Origin: Tissierellia bacterium
GTDB lineage: Bacteria; Bacillota_A; Clostridia; Tissierellales; Peptoniphilaceae
NCBI GenBank assembly: GCA_030537695.1
Contig: JAUNVJ010000003.1
Coordinates: 1-64,000, forward strand
Direction: 5' to 3'
DNA: 64,000 bases
Positions 56,233 to 64,000 of this stretch are shown here, piece after piece (within the stretch, counting starts at the first letter, position 1; each line of letters starts with the position of its first letter). The position numbers were made by a program, and so were the translations under genes. Below the pieces are notes generated by a model, which saw only the letters and a list, made by a program, of their open reading frames with translations, did not search any database and was not told the DNA's origin.

Positions 56233-57054
56233 TTAGAAGGTTGGAACGGCTCCTCCTTCAAAGGTGTCTTCCATGAATTTACGACATTCTTCGGAACGGA
56301 GAACTTTTACCAATTTTTTATATTTCTCTTGGTTTTCATCTCCTTCTCGAACGGCTACTACATTTTTATAGGGTGATTTTTCATCTTCTACGGCAATGGT
56401 CGTCTTTGGATCCAATCCTCCCTGTACTGCATAATTAAAGTTGATAAAGGCAGCATCGGCATCTTCATAAACTCTTGGAATATTTGGAGCTTCCATCGCT
56501 TTAAATTTTAAGTTTTTGGGATTATCCACAATATCATTTTCCGTTATGTTCAAATTATCAGGATTATCTACCTTGATGATTCCCAAATGGTGGAGAACCA
56601 AAAGTCCCCTGGCTCCATTGGTGGGATCATTGGGGATAATGATCTCTGCTCCATCGGGTAATTCTTCAACGGATTGATAATTCTTGGAATATAATCCGAT
56701 GGGGGAAATAAAGACATCCGATTCAGGAACTTCTACGACTTTTGTGCCTCGATCTTCATTGAATTTAACCAAATATGCTGTGTGTTGGAAAAAGTTAGCA
56801 TCCAAATCACCAGAATCCAATTGTAAATTTGGTTGCACATAATCATTAAAAGTGACTATTTCCACATCCAAACCTTCTGCTTCCAATTGAGGCTTTAAAT
56901 GCTCTACTATTTCTCCATGGGGAGTAGCGGAAACACCTAAGACAATTTTTTCTATTTCTCCTTCCGTCGCTGTTTCCGATGGGTTGGAATTGGATTTCCC
57001 ACAAGCTGTCGTCAATAATGCCAATAATGTAATTGCTAATAATATCTTTTTCAT
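56233..57054 (-). CDS. metQ: Methionine ABC transporter substrate-binding lipoprotein, copy 2
   Basis: NlpA/MetQ family lipoprotein of 273 residues. Signal peptide with lipobox LLTTAC at 15-18; mature part has VLGVSATPHGEIVEHLKPQL, FNDYVQPNLQLDSGDLDANF, GLYSKNYQSVEELPDGAEII and IPNDPTNGARGLLVLHHLGI, all family landmarks. A second MetQ lies 20 bases upstream. The two share the same layout but differ clearly in sequence, so they may differ in ligand, for example L- and D-methionine or a dipeptide. Confidence 0.92.
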   Translation of the reverse strand: MKKILLAITLLALLTTACGKSNSNPSETATEGEIEKIVLGVSATPHGEIVEHLKPQLEAEGLDVEIVTFNDYVQPNLQLDSGDLDANFFQHTAYLVKFNEDRGTKVVEVPESDVFISPIGLYSKNYQSVEELPDGAEIIIPNDPTNGARGLLVLHHLGIIKVDNPDNLNITENDIVDNPKNLKFKAMEAPNIPRVYEDADAAFINFNYAVQGGLDPKTTIAVEDEKSPYKNVVAVREGDENQEKYKKLVKVLRSEECRKFMEDTFEGGAVPTF

Positions 57055-57074
57055 GTTATTCTCCTTTTCCTTGA

Positions 57075-57908
57075 TTAAAATGCCGGTATAATGGCGCCTT
57101 TGTATTTTTCTTCAATAAATGTTTTCGTTTCTTCTGATTGAAGGATCTCCATAAATTTCTTAAACTTTTCTTTTCCTTCATCTTCTTTACGAATCGCCAC
57201 CAAATTTCCATAGGGGGAGTCAATGGATTCCGTTTGAAGGGCTTCCTCGATGGGATTGATACCTGCTCCAATCGCATAGTTGGAGTTGATGACGGCTCCT
57301 GTTGCTTCTGCATAAGCCCTTGGTATATTCGGTGCATCCATCGCGATAAATTTCAAGTTTTTTGGATTTTCTACAATATCTTTTTCTGTGGATTTTAAAT
57401 TGTTTCGATCTGCCAATTTTATTAAACCGGCATCTTCTAACAAAATCAGAGCACGGGCTCCATTGGTGGCATCATTGGGAATTATAATTTCTCCTCCCTC
57501 CGGCACCTGATCGATACTTTCGATTTGTTTGGAGTAAAAAGCAATCGGCTCTAAATGGACCAATCCGATATTTACAATATTGTCAATGTCTCGTTCTTCT
57601 GTGAACTCTTCCAAATAGGGCAGATGTTGAAAGAAATTGGCATCAATATCCCCGGCACTTAATTGTAAATTCGGTTGGACATAATCTTCAAAGGTCACCA
57701 CTTCCACATCTAAACCTTCTTTTTCAAATTCCGGTTTTAAATGTTCAATAATCTCTTCGTGGGGTACGGGACTGACACCGATAACAATTTTATTGTCTTC
57801 CTCTAAACCTCCAGCTTTATTGTCTGTTTCATTTTCTTTTGCGGTGTTTTTACCACAAGCAGTTAATACTGTAAGAATTAATGCGACTACAATTAATAAT
57901 CTTTTCAT
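57075..57908 (-). CDS. metQ: Methionine ABC transporter substrate-binding lipoprotein, copy 1
   Basis: 277-residue NlpA/MetQ protein with lipobox VLTAC, then VIGVSPVPHEEIIEHLKPEF, FEDYVQPNLQLSAGDIDANF, VPEGGEIIIPNDATNGARAL and a KNLKFIAMDAPNIPRAYAEA segment. It follows metI by eight bases. Controlled with the whole operon by the upstream T-box. Confidence 0.92.
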   Translation of the reverse strand: MKRLLIVVALILTVLTACGKNTAKENETDNKAGGLEEDNKIVIGVSPVPHEEIIEHLKPEFEKEGLDVEVVTFEDYVQPNLQLSAGDIDANFFQHLPYLEEFTEERDIDNIVNIGLVHLEPIAFYSKQIESIDQVPEGGEIIIPNDATNGARALILLEDAGLIKLADRNNLKSTEKDIVENPKNLKFIAMDAPNIPRAYAEATGAVINSNYAIGAGINPIEEALQTESIDSPYGNLVAIRKEDEGKEKFKKFMEILQSEETKTFIEEKYKGAIIPAF

Positions 57909-57916
57909 TTTTTTAC

Positions 57917-58567
57917 CTACCTTTTATTTATTTTTTTAGACAATGTATTTCCTACAAATTGTACAATTTGAACGAATAGTATAATTACGACGACAGCGGA
58001 CCATAAGATCAAGGGTTCATTTCGTTGGTAACCGTATCGATTGGCCACATCTCCCAATCCACCACCTCCCATGACTCCAGCCATGGCAGAATATCCGATG
58101 ACATTGATAATGGTCATGGTTATTCCGTTGACGATCATGGGCATAGCTTCTGGAATCAAGACTTTAAAGATAATCTGCCCATTGGTAGAACCCATGGATT
58201 TTGCCGCTTCTAAAATCCCCTCATCGATTTGAGTTAAATACCCTTCCATCAGTCGTCCCACAAAGGGTGCAGCGGAAACGGAAAGGGGAATGATCATGGC
58301 TGCCGTTCCATAGGTTTTTCCCACAATTATTTTGGAAAGGGGAAAAACCACAATCATCAAAATGATAAAGGGAAAGGAACGCAATACATTGATTATTGCA
58401 TCTAAGACGGAATAAATTCTTCGATTTTCTATTAATCCTCTGGGACGAGTGACCGTTAAAATCACCCCGAGAGGTAATCCGATAATCAAAGCCATCAATG
58501 TAGAAGCGAAGACCATAATTAAAGTTTGGGGAATTGCTTCTCCAATAATTTCAATGACCCGATTCAT
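57917..58567 (-). CDS. metI: Methionine ABC transporter permease
   Basis: 216 residues, five or six membrane helices. MetI landmarks: ETLIMVFASTLMALIIGLPLG-type start (GEAIPQTLIMVFASTLMALI), NVLRSFPFIILMIVVFPLSK, and the EAA loop EAAKSMGSTNGQIIFKVLIP that contacts MetN. The start overlaps the metN stop by four bases. Confidence 0.94.
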   Translation of the reverse strand: MNRVIEIIGEAIPQTLIMVFASTLMALIIGLPLGVILTVTRPRGLIENRRIYSVLDAIINVLRSFPFIILMIVVFPLSKIIVGKTYGTAAMIIPLSVSAAPFVGRLMEGYLTQIDEGILEAAKSMGSTNGQIIFKVLIPEAMPMIVNGITMTIINVIGYSAMAGVMGGGGLGDVANRYGYQRNEPLILWSAVVVIILFVQIVQFVGNTLSKKINKR

Positions 58568-59571
58568 GATAACACCTCCACATTTACATTATTTTCCTTC
58601 AAGTACTCTATGGCGCGAGCCCTTTCTTCAGGAGATCCTAATAATTCCACCGTGAGATAACCGACACTGGCCACATTTAATTTATTGATATTTCCGGAAA
58701 GAATATTGACATCTACGTCAAATTTTTTTATGCATTGACTTAAAATCGGCTCATCATAATTTCCTTCTGCATAAGACAAGCGTAAAGCAGCACCTTTTAC
58801 ATCTTTTAAGGAGATCACTTCTTCTTCCGTATTATCCTGTAAATTTTTAATAAAGGATTTTGTCACTTTATGTTTCGGATTTCGGAATAGTTCCCTTGTA
58901 TCGTTGATTTCTACAATCCTGCCTCGATCCATTACCGCAATGCGATCACAAATATCCTTGGCCACTTCCATTTGATGAGTGATCATAATGACTGTCATAT
59001 TGAATTCTTTGACAATTTTTCGAATCAATTCCAATACCGATTGGGTATTGGAAGGGTCCAATGCGGAAGTACCTTCATCGGACAATAGAATTCGAGGATT
59101 GGTAGCTATGGCTCTGGCAATGGCTACTCTTTGTTTTTGACCACCCGACAGTTCTGAAGGGTAAGCATTTCTCTTATGCTCCAAGTCAATTAATTGGAGT
59201 AACTCTTCCACTCGTTCTTTTGCCTTGTCTTTGTCCATATGGATAATTTCCAAGGGGTAGGAAATATTGTCATAGACTGTCTTTTGCATGAATAAATTGA
59301 AGGATTGAAAAATCATGCCTATATCCTTTCGTTCCTGTCTCAATTCTTCTTTTGATAGATCCACAATGGATTGTTCTTCTATAAAGATATTTCCACTGCT
59401 AGGCTCTTCCAATCGGTTAATACATCGTACCAACGTTGATTTCCCTGCTCCTGACAATCCGATCACTCCAAAGATTTCCCCTTGCATCACTTCAAAGGAT
59501 ACATCATCAAGTGCTCGAAAAGATTGATTGTCAATTGAAAATTCCTTGACCAGATTTGTTACCTTTATCAT
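58564..59571 (-). CDS. metN: Methionine ABC transporter ATP-binding protein
   Basis: ABC ATPase of 335 residues with Walker A GLSGAGKSTL near 37, signature LSGGQKQRVAIARA near 140, and Walker B LLSDEGTSALDP near 163. The C-terminal NIL domain (about 250-335; VDVNILSGNINKLNVASVGY) senses internal methionine in the E. coli enzyme. First gene of metN-metI-metQ-metQ. Confidence 0.95.
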   Translation of the reverse strand: MIKVTNLVKEFSIDNQSFRALDDVSFEVMQGEIFGVIGLSGAGKSTLVRCINRLEEPSSGNIFIEEQSIVDLSKEELRQERKDIGMIFQSFNLFMQKTVYDNISYPLEIIHMDKDKAKERVEELLQLIDLEHKRNAYPSELSGGQKQRVAIARAIATNPRILLSDEGTSALDPSNTQSVLELIRKIVKEFNMTVIMITHQMEVAKDICDRIAVMDRGRIVEINDTRELFRNPKHKVTKSFIKNLQDNTEEEVISLKDVKGAALRLSYAEGNYDEPILSQCIKKFDVDVNILSGNINKLNVASVGYLTVELLGSPEERARAIEYLKENNVNVEVLS

Positions 59572-59599
59572 TTTTTCCCAACTTTCATCTTATTTTTAT

Positions 59600-59845
59600 A
59601 TAAAAAAAACTTCCGTCCTCAGAAAGGACGAAAGTTACATTCCGTGTTACCACCTTAATTCACCATTACCTTGCGGCAATAGCCTCTTCAAGTACTACCA
59701 TACTCTATCTCTGTAACGGGAGATCCCGTAACTATCTAAGCAATCGCCTCGATAATTCCTATGAAAAGACCATGTTCCCCCATCTCTGTTCCACTTCTCT
59801 CACCAAACGAAGCTCTCTGTACTCCCATTAAAAAGGTACTCTTCT
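59600..59845 (-). promoter_or_regulatory. T-box leader, methionine type
   Basis: Stem I has AGAGAG (about 59812-59819) and a CTTC-GTTTGGTGAGA-GAAG arm. The expected specifier position after GAAC reads ATG (59771-59773), which pairs with tRNA-Met. The T-box sequence AAGGTGGTAACACGGA lies at 59641-59656 and is followed by the terminator AACTTCCGTCCT/AGGACGAAAGTT with a run of eight U. Uncharged tRNA-Met would block the terminator and switch on metNIQQ. A likely promoter is TTGACT-N17-TAAACT near 59880-59910. Confidence 0.9.
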
Positions 59846-59959
59846 TTCCATGAAGTTTTTCTTATAATTACATACTAGTTTACTATCCTATCAATAAAAA
59901 GTCAAGACCATTTTTAAAAAATTGTTGTTACGAAAAAATTTCAAGATGAGCTTTTTTTC

Positions 59960-61276
59960 TTAGGACTTTCCTTTGTTTTCATTTTTTATTAAATGAACGC
60001 TTCCAATGGCTATAACTAAAGCGATCAGCGTGGGAACAATCCATCCTAATCCAAATTCCGCCAAAGGAAGATGTTCCAAATAAGATCCAAACGATCCTAA
60101 AATCGCCTTATTATGCAATACATAGAGAAATCCAAATATTAAAGCCACATAAGTAGGAATTTGATAGATTAAATTATCCTCGATCTTCTCATGGAACATC
60201 CCCAAAATCACTAAAGTAATAGTACAGGGATAGACGGTTTCTAAAATAGGAGCTGAAATACCGATTATCTTTGAAACGCCCAACATGGAAATCAATGCGG
60301 ACAATATTGACATGATACAAACGACGGTAACATATTTAATCTTTCCTTTGGTCAATTCTTCAAAATATGCTCCTGTAGAAGAGGTTAAGCCAATGGCCGT
60401 CGTAAGGCAGGCCAATCCGGCAATAATAGCCAAGACAATCACGCCAAAATCACCTAAGATCTGGTTGGTAATTTCTACAATTAAAAAAGTTTGATTCACA
60501 GTGATATCGAAAAGTCCTTGACCGGAAATCGTCGCTCCTAAATAGGTCAATCCACCATAGACCAAGCCTAAAGCCGTTGCGGCAATTATCCCTGCAATGG
60601 CCGTAGCACGAATTTCTGTCTTTCTATTCTGATAACCTAAGGTTTTTACAGCTGAAATAACCACCAGTGCAAAAAGACAGCCTGCAATTGCATCCATCGT
60701 TTGATATCCGTCCTTAATTCCCCGCTCCAAAGGATGTGCAATCATCATTTCCGGAGAAACCTGGCCAATCTTTCGTGTAATTCCCATGATGATAAGGATG
60801 GCAATACAGATCAACAAAGTGGGCGTCAATATTTTGCCTACAATATCCACCACCTTGGAAGGGCGTACCGTCAATAAGAACACAAGGATAAAATAAATAA
60901 TGGAAAATAAATAGCGATGAAAGCTTTCACCAAAAATTGGTAATATCCCCAATTCATAACTGGTGGCTGCCGTTCTTGGAATGGCAAGCAACGGTCCGAT
61001 AGACAGAACAATGGCCATGGACAATAAGACTGCAAAAGTTTTGCCCACTCTTCCGAAGAAATCTCCTAAATTTCCGTCAAATTTAGACAGCACCAAAATA
61101 CTGACCAAAGCAAGTCCGGCATCGGCAATTAAAAAACCTAAAAAAGCAATCCACCAATGGGTTCCAGAAATCAATCCCAAATAAGGTGGAAAAATTAAAT
61201 TCCCCGCTCCAAAAAACATGGCAAACAATGCAAAACCGATTACCATAATATCGGAAGGCTTGATCTTCTCTTTCAA
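59960..61276 (-). CDS. brnQ: Branched-chain amino acid transporter
   Basis: LIVCS-family Na+-coupled importer of Leu, Ile and Val with about 12 membrane helices. FALFAMFFGAGNLIFPPYLG near residue 17 is the family signature. The start is a TTG at 61274-61276 behind AAAGGAGTGA; a TTG six codons upstream would place the ribosome-binding site inside the gene. 438 residues. Single gene; ilvE elsewhere in the window uses the same substrates. Confidence 0.94.
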   Translation of the reverse strand: MKEKIKPSDIMVIGFALFAMFFGAGNLIFPPYLGLISGTHWWIAFLGFLIADAGLALVSILVLSKFDGNLGDFFGRVGKTFAVLLSMAIVLSIGPLLAIPRTAATSYELGILPIFGESFHRYLFSIIYFILVFLLTVRPSKVVDIVGKILTPTLLICIAILIIMGITRKIGQVSPEMMIAHPLERGIKDGYQTMDAIAGCLFALVVISAVKTLGYQNRKTEIRATAIAGIIAATALGLVYGGLTYLGATISGQGLFDITVNQTFLIVEITNQILGDFGVIVLAIIAGLACLTTAIGLTSSTGAYFEELTKGKIKYVTVVCIMSILSALISMLGVSKIIGISAPILETVYPCTITLVILGMFHEKIEDNLIYQIPTYVALIFGFLYVLHNKAILGSFGSYLEHLPLAEFGLGWIVPTLIALVIAIGSVHLIKNENKGKS

Positions 61277-61472
61277 ATTATCACTCCTTTTCAAATTATT
61301 TTAACATAAATCTTTTAAAATCATAGCTATTTTTTAGTACCATCTTTTTGTAAAATTTGTACTTAATTATCATCTGACAAAATCACTTCTTCCTTTACAT
61401 CTTTTCAAATGATTCACCATACCTATTTATCGGCAAGCATGGTATAGTAATAACAAAAAGGAGTGAATGTGA

Positions 61473-62558
61473 TTGAAAACATATAGGATTGCTTTAATTC
61501 CCGGTGACGGTATAGGCCCTGAAGTCTTGGCAGAAGGGGTAAAAGTACTTAAACAAATTGCTCAATGGGATAATCATATCAATTTTGATTTTGAAGAATT
61601 TCCCTGGGGTTGTGATTATTATTTAAGGGAGGGAAGGATGATGCCTTCCCATGGTTTGGAAGAATTAAAGTCCTTTGACAGTATTTTTTTAGGTGCGGTT
61701 GGATCTCCCCACGTTCCCGACCATATCTCCCTTTGGGATCTTTTATTGACCATCCGTAAGGAATTTGATCAATATGTCAACCTTCGTCCTGTAAAGCTTC
61801 TCCGCGGAGCCCCTTGTCCCTTAAAGGATATTTCACGGGAGGCGATTGACATGCTCTTTATTCGAGAAAATACGGAAGGTGAATATGCTGGAACAGGCCA
61901 TTGGAAGTATAAGAATCAAAAACGGGAAGTAGTCATTCAAAATAATGTGTTCTCGCGAAAAGGTTGTGAACGAATTATTCGTTATGCCTATGAAATTGCC
62001 CGACAGGAAAATAAAAGTCTAACCAGCATCAGTAAAGCCAATGCCATGAATTATTCCATGGTCTTTTGGGACCAGATCTTCCGAGAGGTGGGGAAAGAGT
62101 ATCCGGAAGTACAGACCTATTCCTACTTGGTTGACGCTGCTGCCATGTATATGATCACCGATCCCGGACGGTTTGAAATTGTTGTGACCACGAATTTATT
62201 TGGCGACATTTTAACGGATATCGGCGCCGCCATAGCCGGTGGAATGGGTTTGGCTGCCGGAGCCAATTTAAATCCTGAAAGAGCATATCCCTCCATGTTT
62301 GAACCAATACACGGTTCCGCACCGAATATTGCAGGAAAAAATATTGCCAATCCCTTGGCAACGATATGGTCTGTAGCACAAATGATGGAATTTTTCGGCC
62401 ATCCCAATTGGACACAAGCCATCCTTGAGAGTATTGAAGAATTGTTGATCCAAGGAAAACATCTGCCCTATGATCTAGGAGGCAATCGTAAAACTTTTGA
62501 AGTAGGGAATGCTTTTCTCCAAATATTGGAAACAGTGAGATCGAAAAATCTCCCATAG
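61473..62558 (+). CDS. Tartrate/D-malate dehydrogenase family protein
   Basis: NAD-dependent beta-decarboxylating dehydrogenase of 361 residues, close to isopropylmalate dehydrogenase. Landmarks: ALIPGDGIGPEVLAEGVKVL, GAVGSPHVPDHISLWDLLLT near 75, QYVNLRPVKLLRG, FIRENTEGEY near 130, and TNLFGDILTDIGAAIAGGMG near 248. The S-P-x-V-P-D-H-x-S-L-W loop is that of tartrate/D-malate (TtuC/DmlA) enzymes rather than LeuB. The start is TTG behind AAGGAGTGA. Transcribed alone and convergent with the amidase gene. Confidence 0.88.
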   Translation: MKTYRIALIPGDGIGPEVLAEGVKVLKQIAQWDNHINFDFEEFPWGCDYYLREGRMMPSHGLEELKSFDSIFLGAVGSPHVPDHISLWDLLLTIRKEFDQYVNLRPVKLLRGAPCPLKDISREAIDMLFIRENTEGEYAGTGHWKYKNQKREVVIQNNVFSRKGCERIIRYAYEIARQENKSLTSISKANAMNYSMVFWDQIFREVGKEYPEVQTYSYLVDAAAMYMITDPGRFEIVVTTNLFGDILTDIGAAIAGGMGLAAGANLNPERAYPSMFEPIHGSAPNIAGKNIANPLATIWSVAQMMEFFGHPNWTQAILESIEELLIQGKHLPYDLGGNRKTFEVGNAFLQILETVRSKNLP

Positions 62559-62572
62559 TCCTTTCTTTATAA

Positions 62573-62600
62573 TAAAAAAACCCCTCGATCAGGGGTTTCT
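62573..62600. terminator. Bidirectional terminator
   Basis: Stem AAACCCCT/AGGGGTTT with A and T tracts on both sides serves the dehydrogenase (plus) and the amidase (minus). Confidence 0.8.
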
Positions 62601-63484
62601 TATTTCTTTAAATATTTTTTTGGAAATTCCATTCGCATCGTCATATTGGGATCTACAATTTGACAAACTCTTAAGCTTCCTACAACGGATAATAGCATAT
62701 GGGCTTCATTGAGATCACAATCCCTTTGATCCATAATAATTTCCGCCATATTTTTTACCGCCACTTTAGACGCTTCTTCCATGGTTTCTCGCGATCCTAA
62801 AGTCATCCAATGGTCTTGGGTTTCAATCAGAGGAGTTTTGTAGGTAAAATCTTTTAATACTTCCACCTTTACCTTGACTTCTCCGGCAATTTCGATTCCC
62901 GCTCCACAAACTTCACCGTCTCCCATGGCAGCGTGAAGGTCTCCCATGGAGAGTAATGCTCCTTTCGTATTTACGGGAAGATATAAGATATTCCCTTCTC
63001 TGATCTCGGTGCAGTCCATATTCCCCCCGTGATCATGGGGAGTCCCGGTACTGACTGCTTCTTTTGATGGAGCTGTTCCAATCACACCGATCATCTTATT
63101 GAGAGGAATCTTTAGATTTCGAAATTCCAAATAGTCTCCCCTTATTTTTGCAATAATCGTCTCTTCTTCAGTAATTTCATCACCTAGTACACCAAGACCT
63201 GCAGCAGTCATAATTGCACCTTGATCGTCAATTTCAATTTTTTCAATGGATATTTTTAACACATCTCCAACTTCTGCTTCTTCAATATATAAAGGACCTG
63301 TCGCCGGATTGATTCGATTGAAGTCAATCGTACTAATCGTGTCTTCTTCTGTCCTTACCGTATCGGAAAAGCAATCACAAGTTTCAAAAATAACCCTGTC
63401 GCCACTTTTTATCTTGCCGATGGGCTCATTGGTGGAGTCCATAGCAAAAATACATTGATCTTTTTTGAGTTTTAAAATATTCAA
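62600..63484 (-). CDS. Acetamidase/formamidase family protein
   Basis: 294 residues of the FmdA/AmdA family, which hydrolyse small amides. Landmarks: GDRVIFETCDCFSDTV near residue 28, NPATGPLYIEEAEVGDVLKI near 58, GTPHDHGGNMDCTEI near 148 and LLSMGDLHAAMGDGEVCGAG near 182, which holds the metal-site residues. Transcribed alone. No nitrogen-metabolism neighbour indicates the natural amide. Confidence 0.9.
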   Translation of the reverse strand: MNILKLKKDQCIFAMDSTNEPIGKIKSGDRVIFETCDCFSDTVRTEEDTISTIDFNRINPATGPLYIEEAEVGDVLKISIEKIEIDDQGAIMTAAGLGVLGDEITEEETIIAKIRGDYLEFRNLKIPLNKMIGVIGTAPSKEAVSTGTPHDHGGNMDCTEIREGNILYLPVNTKGALLSMGDLHAAMGDGEVCGAGIEIAGEVKVKVEVLKDFTYKTPLIETQDHWMTLGSRETMEEASKVAVKNMAEIIMDQRDCDLNEAHMLLSVVGSLRVCQIVDPNMTMRMEFPKKYLKK

Positions 63485-63678
63485 ACGTACCCCTCTTTCT
63501 TTTAAAAAATAATATTGACTCGATTATACCATATAATAATTTCTTTATTAAATACAATCCTTTTTTAACCTAATATATCAATGAACTTATTTTTATATTC
63601 CACCTTTTCTCGACGCTATAATTATTTTATAATATAACCATAAGTTGAAATTTCTATGAATGGAAAGGGGGAATGAAT

Positions 63679-64000
63679 ATGAATTTATTTTTTCTGTTCA
63701 TCGATTATTTGATACCGATCCTCCTACTGGTCTCGCCTCCCTATTGGAAGATGATGGCTCAGAAAGATATCCATCATTTTTCAGGAATCAGAACTTCGAA
63801 ATCCATGAAAAACAAAAGTAATTGGCAAAAGGCTCATCTTTTAGCAAAAAAATATTCTTTTTATCTTGGTGTTTTTCTCTTTTTTCTCACGATGATAATG
63901 CGAAGGATAAAGCTGCTGCCTTTGGAATGGAATTCTCTTTTATTGACCAGTATTGATATCCTTTTTTTGATTATAATGACGATTTATATTAATCATCGAC
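63679..64000 (+). CDS. SdpI-family membrane protein, 3' end outside the window
   Basis: 107 codons are visible and open to the edge. It begins MNLFFLFIDYLIPILLLVS, then GIRTSKSMKNKSNWQKAHLL, the motif of SdpI/YhfL-type proteins (G-x-R-T...N-x-x-W-x-x-A), and two further hydrophobic segments. SdpI confers immunity to the SDP toxin in Bacillus; most homologues are unassigned. The ATG at 63679 has GGGGG seven bases before; an ATG two codons earlier is too close to it. TATAAT near 63631 fits a promoter. Confidence 0.75.
   Translation, partial: MNLFFLFIDYLIPILLLVSPPYWKMMAQKDIHHFSGIRTSKSMKNKSNWQKAHLLAKKYSFYLGVFLFFLTMIMRRIKLLPLEWNSLLLTSIDILFLIIMTIYINHR

Noticed and set aside
1..64000. CRISPR arrays, tRNA genes, insertion sequences, prophage
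   Set aside because: No repeat arrays, no tRNA T-loop plus acceptor patterns, and no transposase, integrase or phage structural motifs were seen.

Overview
The window is about 64 kb of low-GC Gram-positive chromosome. Strong AGGAGG ribosome-binding sites, TTG/GTG starts, sigma-A promoters with 17-bp spacers, U-tract terminators, a zinc-type S14, a T-box leader and an L10 leader all point to Firmicutes. Gene content (YabN-type methylase/MazG, BioY, BioW, EtfAB, MetNIQ, SpoIIM-family protein) suggests an anaerobic clostridium or tissierellia-like organism. That placement is inferred; no rRNA is in the window. There are no tRNA genes, CRISPR arrays, transposases or phage genes.

Layout. 1-184: tandem strong promoters of stable-RNA type reading out of the window. 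185-3897: bioB, trmB, a small hypothetical gene, chorismate mutase and a DASS anion transporter. 3.9-8.3 kb: a decayed zone with a CPBP protease, an SRPBCC protein and a lipoprotein among at least five gene remnants. 8.3-12.6 kb: coaX-dusB-greA-lysS. 12.7-15.9 kb: bioY and a class A PBP. 15.9-17.6 kb: no intact gene. 17.6-24.4 kb: yabN-hup-rqcP-divIC-S1 and tilS-hpt-ftsH. 24.5-25.6 kb: ilvE. 25.7-39.7 kb: the S10-spc-alpha superoperon, lacking rpsD and map at their usual places. 40-41.8 kb: etfBA. 41.8-44.9 kb: an operon of an ECF-S-like membrane protein, bioW, bioF and a gene remnant. 45-46.6 kb: a three-gene HTH/DUF3169-like/SpoIIM locus with two broken frames. 46.7-50.1 kb: rpmG-secE-nusG-rplK-rplA-rplJ-rplL. 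50.2-55.8 kb: an orphan protein, a possible small RNA, a nuclease-helicase fusion, trmL and a flavoprotein. 56-59.9 kb: two metQ genes, metI and metN behind a methionine T-box. 60-64 kb: brnQ, a tartrate/D-malate dehydrogenase, an amidase and the start of an SdpI-like gene.

The most coherent regulatory story is biotin. Three operators of the form 9-N14-9 (TTGTAAACA-like arms) overlap the -35 boxes of bioB, bioY and the bioW-bioF operon, which matches BirA control. The first gene of the bioW-bioF operon is an unassigned membrane protein that looks like an ECF substrate-binding component, making it a candidate pimelate or biotin-precursor importer. A second theme is gene decay: six to eight remnants with stop codons or frameshifts sit between intact housekeeping blocks. 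A third is leader RNA control: paired L1-type hairpins before rplK and rplA, the L10 leader, a structured rpsJ leader, the T-box, and hairpins abutting the ribosome-binding sites of trmB and rpmG.
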